Shown: positions 56,249 through 64,000 of the stretch, in pieces | Position numbering within the stretch: position 1 is the first letter of the stretch | Layout: each line of letters begins with the position of its first letter | From: Marsupella aquatica | Lineage: Eukaryota; Marchantiophyta | Direction: 5' to 3' | NCBI GenBank assembly: GCA_973895155.1 | Contig: OZ316893.1 | Location: 6,510,001 to 6,574,000 of the forward strand | DNA: 64,000 nucleotides | The notes under the pieces: model-generated | The model's input: only the letters and a program-made list of their open reading frames with translations | Databases searched by the model: none | Told to the model about the DNA's origin: nothing | Translations under genes and position numbers: made by a program

Positions 56249-59200
56249 ATGGCTCCAAGGTTGCCTCTTCACAACCCATTTAGGATTAGGCATCATGATT
56301 CTAAATTGTGGATGCGTGAACAAGCCCGGGCCGCCCAAGATAGGAGTAGGAGGATGAGATGCCCATGCACACAGTGCCAAGGATTCAAGTCATTGAGTTT
56401 GAACACTGTGCACCTTCACCTGCTGCGGCATGAAAGGCACCCTCGGTGGAGGGTTTGGAATGTACCAGCAGAAGAAGACTCCTCTGATGAAGAGTGGAGA
56501 GCTGACTTTGTGGATTCTAATACAGCTAGGCATAGAGACTACGTAGAGCAGGACATAGACTGTGCAGAGGATGGTCCTGGGGTCCAACATGAGAACGTGG
56601 ATGACCAAGATGGAGATGCAGAGGCAGTCACTGAGGACGGTGGGATGGATGTCCCAAGAATGGTTCAAGAGATTTTTGAAGACCTTGATGCTTTTTACGA
56701 CACAGTGGAATCAGAAGAGGACAATGAACCGCAGCCACACATTGGCGACGGCCAAGCTGAACCTGACTTTGACATTGGGGAAGGTGCAGCAGAGAGGGAG
56801 TGGGTGTTTGGGGGCCCAAAACACATCAAAGAAGCTTGCATTCCTATCTACGAGGGGTCGAACTGCTCCAAGCTGGGTTTTGTCATGTTGTTGTTGAACA
56901 TCTGTGGCAATCACAATGTTCCCAATATATTTGTGACAGAGTTGTTGACCTTCCTGAGCCGAAATGTGTTACCAGATGGTAATTCAATTCCAAAAAATAT
57001 GTACGAGGCTAGGAAATTGATGTCTAACCTTGGGCTGAACTATGTGTCTATTGACGCATGCCCTGATGGGTGTGTTCTCTTTCGCAAAGAGCATGCAGAT
57101 AAATTGACATGCCCTCATTGTGGTAAGCACAGGTACAAGAATGTAGGGAAATGTACACACCCTGCCAAGGTTCTTCGTCATTTTCCTCTCATTCCTAGAC
57201 TACAATGTCTGTTTAGATGCCCTGCCATTTCCAAGCTGATGACATGGACTCCTGATAACAAGAGCAGTGATGGCCTGCAGCGTCACATTGGAGATTCCAA
57301 CCATTGGAAATTTGTTGATGAGAGGTGGCCACAGTTTGCTGCAGAGAAGCGGAACTTTCGATTTGGTCTATCACTGGATGGAGTAAACCCATTTGGAGAC
57401 AAAAACAACCGTTATTCATGTTGGCCGGTTACGCTGCTAAATTACAACCTTCCCCCATGGATGACTACAAAGAGGTTTTTTGTCATGATGGTGCTGTTAA
57501 TCCCTGGACCAGCTTCTGTGACCGAGCAATTCATAGATATCATGTTGGCTCCAGCAGTGGAAGAGTGGAAGACTTTGTGGATAGAAGGGGTGTTAACCCA
57601 TGATGTTCTGAAGGGGCTTCTTCGACCCAGCCCCTTTAGACTGCATGCAATTTGTTTGCTGGATATAGCAGATTACCCAGGCCATGGCATCATATCTGGA
57701 CGAGTGACAAAGGGCTATGTGGGGTGCACACCATGTGGGAAAAATGTGACAAGTGAGTGGTCGCATGCCCTGCACAGTATGAAATTTCAGGGGCATAGAA
57801 GGTATCTGCCTGTTGATCATCCTTACAGGCACACACGGTCTCAAATTGCACACTTCAACAACAAAACAGAGCTTCGTGGCCCACCACAGAGGGTCACCAG
57901 AGAGCAAGTCCTGAGGTGGGCAGCCAGGAAGGCTGATTGGGACAAGAGAAGTGCCACTGATCGAGAACCTGAGGATCCAGTGGTGAAACACGGTGTGAAA
58001 AGACAGACCTTGATGGACTTGGAGTTGGAGTACTGGAGGGTAATGTACTTAGCCTCCAGCCCCTGTATGATTGCAATTTTAGATTGGAGCAATGGTGGAT
58101 TGATGTTGGTTACAATCCTCCTATGTGGTTAATTAGTGTTTCTGTTGTTGAATTCTTTGCTTTGTGGAGTGCAGGAATTCGAGCCCAGCAAACACAATGT
58201 GGACGTCATGCACATTGAGAAAAATATTTGTGAGAGCTTGCTGAAGTTCTTGTCGGGTGAGAAAGATACAGGAGCAGTTCGAGCTGATATGCAACAGAAG
58301 GGGATTCGCCCTCACCTTTGGTTGAAGCCCCATGCAAGCAATCCCAATGTACTTCTCAAGTTCCAAGCTCCCTATGTGTGCACACAGGATGAATGGAAGA
58401 CATTCTTGTATAGATTGAGCTGTCTGAAAGTGCCCTCTGGCTATGCTGGTGCCTTCAAGAAGCATATTACAAAGAATAAACTTGGCAGTATGAAAACACA
58501 TGACTACCATGTGTTGATGCAGCACATTCTGCCCCTATGCCTCAGAGGTCTCATGCAGAAACCAGTCCGTAATGTCATTCTTCGACTGTGCAATGTATTT
58601 CGCCGTATATGTGTGAAAGTGTGGGATCCCCAAGGATTGGAGCAGTTGAAGCAGGATGCTGCTTATGTCCTCTGTGACTTGGAGATATACTTCCCCCCTG
58701 CTTTCTTTGATGTTATGACTCATCTCCTAATCCATGTGGTAGAAGAGCTAGGGCAGTATGGGCCAGTCAGTACCAGATGGATGTACCCTATGGAGCGATA
58801 CATGAAGTTGTTGAAAGGTCATGTGAGAACATACTACAGGCCAGAGGCTTCCATGGCATTGGGGTACATTAAGGATGAGACGTTGGGATTCCTAACAGAG
58901 TACATGGCTGGGTCTGGTGAAGCTATGACAAGAGTTTGGAAATCTGGTGAAGATGATGGAGTGAGTGGCGAGGTTGTTGAAGGTGTGGGACGTGCTGTTC
59001 AGCTGCCTGTTGCGATTCGAGACAAGGCTCATTCATATGTGCTGGCAAACACAGAGCCTATGCAACCATGGTGGAGGTGAGTGATTGAATTGACTTGCCT
59101 TTGTTGTGATGCTTCTTGTCTGTTCCAAGGGTGATCTTAGGTTGTCATGTGTTGTTTAGACCTAACTATGCCTGTACCTCATATTGCAGGGAATATGATA

Positions 59201-59949
59201 TGCAAAAAGCTGCACACTCTGGGCAGCAGGATCCCTTCCCACAGTTCGAGCAGTGGATTCGGGTGACAATTCGAGAGCATAGTAGACATCACCCAGATAT
59301 GGAGAAGGATTTGTATCTTCTATCTGTGCCACCACGATTGTCTATTCTGACCTACAAACGGATGAGAGCTTATGGAAATCATTATCGAGTGAGGGATGAG
59401 CAGGGTGACCATTGTGTATCATATGATTGTGGTTTGATTTCTGTGTTTGAGCAGAGAACCTCTGAAGAACAGAGGGGGTGGATGAAGATGGGTTACGTGG
59501 GGGAGTTGACCGACATTTGGGTGTTGAATTATGGTAACACAAGTGTCCCAGTGATATTGATGAAGGGATCATGGATGAAATCAGAGTGGCAGAGACCAAG
59601 GGCCACCATGAAGCGTGATCATGATGGGTTCTTGTTGGCCAATTTTAGGTCCAGAGTACCAGAATGGTCTGAGCCTTTTGTTTTCCCTAGCCAAGTTGAA
59701 CAGGCTTTCTTTGCAGATGTGGAGGAGTCACATGGCTGGAGGGTGGTATGCCATAGCCAAGCACGGAACAGGCGGATGGATGGAAGTAAAGTAGAGTTCA
59801 GTTTGGATGACCATGCTGCATTCGAGCATCCTAGTCATGAGACTGTACTTCCAACTCGGGCAGGGACTGACTACATCCCCTTAACATTGAGAGAGACATA
59901 TGATGAACCTGGGCAAATGGAATATGATGAGGTTGATGATTTGCAATAG
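56249..59949 (+). CDS. TNP2-type CACTA transposase, intact, three exons
   Basis: Model: 56249-58039, 58175-59076, 59190-59949, giving 1150 aa; both introns are GT-AG and phases agree (0 and 2). The transposase-associated zinc domain is at residues about 17-75 (CPCTQC then HLHLLRH). An acidic linker is followed by the TNP2 domain with FVMLLLNIC, CVLFRKEH, CPHCGKH, LSLDGVNPFG, LLNYNLPPWM and ISGRVTKGYVGC. The second exon has NVDVMHIEKN and the DUF4218 part (FFDVMTHLLIHVVEEL, WMYPMERYMK, RPEASMALGY). The third has DUF4216 (ELTDIWVLNYG, FPSQVEQAFF). ATG 56249 is chosen because the upstream in-frame codons are not ATG. It acts in the nucleus to cut and join CACTA ends. Intron positions match those in CACTA-1. 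No stop is present, so the protein may be functional. Confidence 0.92.
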
Positions 59950-60126
59950 GCAACAGCTGGCGATTGGCAAGTATGAGGTTGAGGATGACTACCTGCACAG
60001 AGTCACAGAACGGGAATTGCTGCCTGGAATGATGTTTAGGATAGTTGGATATGCATGAAATTGATTGATACTTTGAATTTAGTGTGCTGATTCTCCCTGT
60101 TTGGTTGTGGGTGCTGTGCAGAAGCT

Positions 60127-63100
60127 ATGGGGGAAGAGGGTGATGACATGGAGACAGACATGGGGCTTGGAGAGTGGGGTGAAGAGGAAAGATTGGATAT
60201 GGATGGAGACCCAGATGCAGGGGGCTCACAGAAAAATGCACCTGTGCAGGATGCACAGGGCCCTCATCAAGTCCCAGGTAGGTGGGCAGCTAGAGAGAAA
60301 TCACATAATCCATACCCTAGAAGGAGCCAGAGTTATTGGCAAGGGACGCCTGATAATTATGATGATGACTATGATGGAGCAGAAGATGGATGGGATGAAT
60401 ATGAACACCCAGAGCGTGGTAGAGACGGGTACAGAGGGCAATGGACAGGTGAGGAGGATGATTGGACAAGTAAGTGCCTTGTGCTAGTGATTTTGTGATG
60501 GTAGTAGAGATTTAGCTCAATATGGACTTATCTGATGTGTAGCTAGGGCAAAGAGTTTATCTTACAGGTCCATGAGTGTGGCATGTACCTGTTGGTATGC
60601 AGACTCTGATTGGGACAATCACGAAAACAACAAAGGCCATCCACGTTCAGATAGGCGGCAATCATTCACAGGCGGGAGAAACGGCCCTAATTCATCAAGA
60701 CAAAGCAATAGGACAGGTGGTCCAGAACCATCTATGCGCCAAGGGAGAGGTAACTTGGTCATTGCAGAATTGCTCTGAAGTCCAGTGTATATTTGGCAGC
60801 AGGATTTATGATTCATACTTACCTAATGTAAGTGACTGTAAATGGATCCTGTAAATGTGCAGGGACTCCAGGGAGGTTTGGACAATGCAATCCAGGCCGT
60901 GGGGGGAGATCAGGCCGTGGAGGGACCCCAGGCCGTGGGGGGACACCAGGCCGTGGAGGGACACCTAGTAGCGCTTCAGGGAGTACCAAGGCAGGAGACA
61001 GTAACAAATTTGGTAAAGTAGAAGTGAATTCCGAAGGTTGGATAACTCCCACATGTGATGGTAAGAACCGTTGGCATTCTGACCTAAGAGGAGAAGTATT
61101 GCGTTGGTTAGATTTGAGCATTACAGAGTTTAGGAGTCAGAACAAAGCTGATTGGGCTGCTATCTGCAAGGACATTCTTGAACGGTGGGACTATGTTGGT
61201 AATGATGGTAAGGGCCCAGTTGAAGATTGCATATCAGATTATGCAATGAGGATTTTGAAACAAGAGAGGCATAGGTTGAAAAGGATGTGGATAGACAATG
61301 GTTCTAACAGGAGAATGCCACCACCCCCATCATTGGAACTGGATCAATGGACACGGTTAATCAAAGGGTTCATGTCGGAGGCTGGACAGAGCAAGAGTGA
61401 ACTGATGTCAAATGCTCGAGGCAAAGTGAAACACCTTTCACAGGCTGGGAGAGGAAGTTATGCTCCAGTGAAAGAACAATTGGTAAGGCAGTGACATGCC
61501 TAATAGTAAGCCTCAAACTTATCATCTTGCTACCATTATTACATTTTCATGGACAATCAACACTTGGTTTCATTCATATGTATGTTGATGTGGACTGCAG
61601 AAGAAATTGACAGGTGAAGAACCATCAGCACAAGAAGTGAGAGAGGAGTTCATGAAACAAAGGAGTGAGGTGACAAGTGTGACTTCCAAACAGGTGATTA
61701 TGTTGTAATTCTATATGTTCTGTGACTATTTGGCCTTGAGCATCAGAAAGAATTGTAGTAGGAAGTAAGCAACCAGTTCTTGGGGACAATTATCTGAGAT
61801 ATGTAAACTGTGTTATGACAGGGAACTGTTACAACTCTCACAAAGATGTCTGAACGGTTGAAGTCATTAGAGTGTGGACTCCCTCGAGTGGAAAGTAAAT
61901 TGGCTGATCGTTTGGATATTGTGGAGGCATCTGTAGCGAACCTTCTTGCATCAGTGGAATCTAATTTCAAGCTTGTGATTGAAAAATTGGGTGGTTCCCA
62001 ACCAAACAATGAGGGCAACATTGTACAAAGTGTGCCCTTGTTAACAAAAAAGGGAATTGGCAAATCTGACACAGGTATGCAATGAGGATTTTGAAACAAG
62101 AGAGGCCCATTGTTCATTGTGTCCTATGTTCAAATGTTAGAAGTAAGTTTTCATGAATTGAGTGAATGGTTTGAATGCAGGAAGAGTGGAGGCAGAGAAC
62201 CTGGACCCTGTAATCGGTAAGCAGAATGGCAAAAAGGTTGCTGAGACAGGTAACCTGCTATGATCCAGTACATTACATTTGAAAAGTGCATGGAGTTTTG
62301 TGAAGCTTAAGCCGGTTGGAGGTAATCTTTTCTGTAAGAATTGGTTGGATAAACTGGGAATTGAAGTGACATCATGATTGATGTATCAGGTGATTCAAAG
62401 AGCAATGAAAAAGATGTGCCCAGTGCCTCAGTGACCATAGCCAAGGAGGTATCAGGTAAGCTGATGCTTTAAATTCCTCTCCTACCATTGTTGAGAAACA
62501 ATTCAGTGGTTAATAGATTGAACCTGAATCTTGTGGTCTGTTTATTGATCAGCAGAAGCAGACATGGAGGATATGGCAATGGCAAAGAAGGGGAAGAAGG
62601 CTGTTCATAATGGTAAGGAGATAGTGACAACTTTGTGGATGGTGACATGTACATGGCGCACATGTGATGAGTGATTCACTTATGTTGGACAATGCATTGA
62701 ATTGTAGTTGATGCAGAGTTGACAGACTCTCAACCAAGTGGGAGCAGGGTGAAGCGACGTCGAAACTTGGGAGCAACATTGGATGCAAGTAAGATTGTAG
62801 ATGCTTCAATTGAAGCAAGTACAATGTTAGCAGATACTGAGATGATGTCGCAGGGAAATCCTGCTACACAATCGGAAGTGTCAAATATGGATGCAGATTC
62901 TTTGAAGAAGAGTGTAGCCAATTCTCGATCACCAGCACAAAACACTCGTGCCAAAGTCATGACTCGCAACCAAGGTATGAATAATGTCATGTATAAGCCA
63001 CCCAGGAAAGCCAAGAAAAACAGCCAGGGTAAGGTGGAGGTGATAGCCACAGCAGAGCCAGTCCATAATCTTCTATCATGGGAGAATGACTCGCAGGTAT

Positions 63101-63312
63101 GTGTGGGTACAGGCATTTTGCGACCGGATCATGCTAAATTCCATGGCAAAGTGGTCCTGGATGACCATGTAGTAGTGTTGTTGACTACAGTGATTGTATC
63201 TGATTGTAATTTGCCATTTCCGAATAGAGACGATGATCCACCTCAAGAAATAATTGCAGATGCAGTAGGATCTCTTGTGCTCTGGCCATCAGAGTGTGTT
63301 AGTCTGCAGTGA
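60127..63312 (+). CDS. TNPA-type protein of CACTA-2, intact, nine exons
   Basis: Model: 60127-60469, 60603-60749, 60863-61482, 61601-61693, 61822-62074, 62181-62249, 62390-62455, 62553-62612, 62708-63312, all GT-AG with phases that agree, giving 751 aa. The start is very acidic (Asp/Glu/Gly/Met), then an Arg/Gly/Ser region with GTPGRGG repeats. The third exon continues into the plant En/Spm (Transposase_24-like) DNA-binding region with WITPTCDGKNRW, VLRWLDLSI and LKQERHRLKRMW. The fifth exon is a coiled coil (LADRLDIVEASVANLLASVE). The last exon has a nuclear-signal-like RVKRRR and ends in a Tnp1/En/Spm-like domain (VCVGTGILRPD, AVGSLVLWPSECV). It should bind the subterminal repeats. The ATG follows a CTGTGCAG acceptor, so a leader intron is likely. 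Confidence 0.8.
60884..60966 (+). repeat. in-frame 21-bp-like repeat coding GTPGRGG
   Basis: GGCCGTGGNGGGACNCC recurs about four times in the third exon of the TNPA-type gene, coding Gly-Thr-Pro-Gly-Arg-Gly-Gly. RGG-type repeats often bind RNA or promote condensates. Confidence 0.75.
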
Positions 63313-64000
63313 CTGAATACAAGTGTAGATAGAATCATGTGAATTGTGTTACATTTTGACATTGCCTTGGAAAAATCCAAGAAATATCTGTACCAATTTT
63401 TCCATTTGGTAAAGAGGATGAAGGAGCCGTTGTGTGTGACATTGATATTTCTGAATTCTGTATGTATGAAACAAGTGATTGATGTCAAACTATGGCTCTA
63501 TGGTGATTGTCTATGATACTTGAATCTGTTTTGTATCAATTCAGTATTAGTGTGTATGGTATAGACGAATGCTTTGTGACCTTCTTTGTAGTCTATGATG
63601 TTTGAATCTGTGAATTCATATTAGTGTACATGGTATAGAAGATGGCTTTCTGAAAATTTGTGTGAGGTTCTAATGTTAACATGGTGAATGGTGACCTTAT
63701 AGAGTGAGTTCATTCCAAGTACACAATAAAACATGAATGAAATGTGTTATTTGTGCACAAGAGTGAGTTCATTCCAAGTAGTATAGTGGGGTCTTCATCA
63801 CTCATTTCCAGTTGACATGAAAGACTTGTACATACCCCACAAAGTGTCTACTTTAGTCGTTTTATAAACCCCCACAAAGTGTCTACTTTAGTCATTTTAT
63901 AAACCCACAAAGTATATTTAAAGACTACCCTCCATAACCTTTTGAGTTGTTCCCAACGACTCACCATCGCAGCCCATAAAAGACTGAAAAAGACTCACCA
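63313..64000. other. CACTA-2 3' region with subterminal repeats
   Basis: Non-coding. Direct repeats GAGTGAGTTCATTCCAAGTA (about 63703 and 63762) and CACAAAGTGTCTACTTTAGTC (about 63838 and 63874) are visible. AAAGACTA/GACTCACC words follow up to the window edge. The terminal CACTA motif has not been reached. Confidence 0.7.

Larger units (their letters stand above)
47158..64000 (+). mobile_element. CACTA-2: apparently intact CACTA element with cargo genes, right end outside the window
   Basis: It begins with CACTAGTAGAAACCGGGG at 47158, sharing CACTAGTAGAAA with the right end of CACTA-1. It carries in one orientation: two small unknown ORFs, a PHD gene, a BRCT gene, an F-box-like gene, an intact TNP2 gene and an intact TNPA-type gene. 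At the right edge (about 63835-64000), repeated AAAGACTA/TAGTC-type and GACTCACCA words match those just inside the left end (AAAAGACTAT, ACGACTCGCACC at 47230-47320). The 3' terminus is therefore probably close beyond 64000. The element is at least 16.8 kb. Confidence 0.88.

Overview
The window looks like repeat-rich nuclear DNA from a plant-lineage (streptophyte) genome made almost entirely of nested transposable elements. I find no convincing resident host gene and no tRNA, rRNA or CRISPR array. The evidence for a plant is Ty3/gypsy polyproteins of plant type, CACTA (En/Spm) elements with TNP2/DUF4218/DUF4216 transposases, GT-AG introns, and an EDM2-type PHD array. I cannot name the species; a bryophyte, lycophyte, fern or streptophyte alga would all fit.

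Layout: (1) 1-3600 holds a broken unknown gene, a TATA promoter and a field of GATAAATTTATC palindromes. (2) 3602-5533 is a frameshifted Ty3/gypsy RNase H-integrase fragment, followed by about 2 kb of non-coding DNA. (3) About 7729-33455 is a second Ty3/gypsy element (gag, zinc knuckles, protease, RT, RNase H, start of integrase). It is split by (4) CACTA-1, 12750-33165, a complete 20.4-kb element with matching termini and a CCA target-site duplication, large subterminal repeat arrays, a PHD gene, TNP2 and TNPA-type genes (all with stop codons), and an LTR-retroelement remnant inside it. (5) About 33456-42850 is 'element B', a decayed element with a MULE-like DDE transposase on the plus strand and, on the minus strand, a spliced gene with a ParB-like motif and a DNA-methyltransferase-like motif. 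At least 16 copies of a 15-bp palindrome lie across it, only in introns and intergenic DNA. (6) About 42826-46510 is 'element C', with many ATCGGA/TCCGAT words around one unknown spliced gene. (7) 47158 to beyond the window end is CACTA-2. It carries intact genes: a PHD protein, a tandem-BRCT protein, an F-box-like protein, a 1150-aa TNP2 transposase in three exons and a 751-aa TNPA-type protein in nine exons.

Function: TNP2 and the TNPA-type protein should be the transposition machinery, with the subterminal repeats as their likely binding sites. The EDM2-like PHD gene lies at the same position in two divergent CACTA elements, which suggests a long-standing element gene, possibly acting on chromatin silencing. 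Element B pairs a transposase with a ParB-like/methyltransferase gene and a repeated palindrome. This may be a self-marking or anti-silencing system that is now dead. Most in-frame stops in the decayed elements are TAG, TAA or TGA where CAG, CAA or CGA is expected, as deamination of methylated cytosine in silenced DNA would produce.
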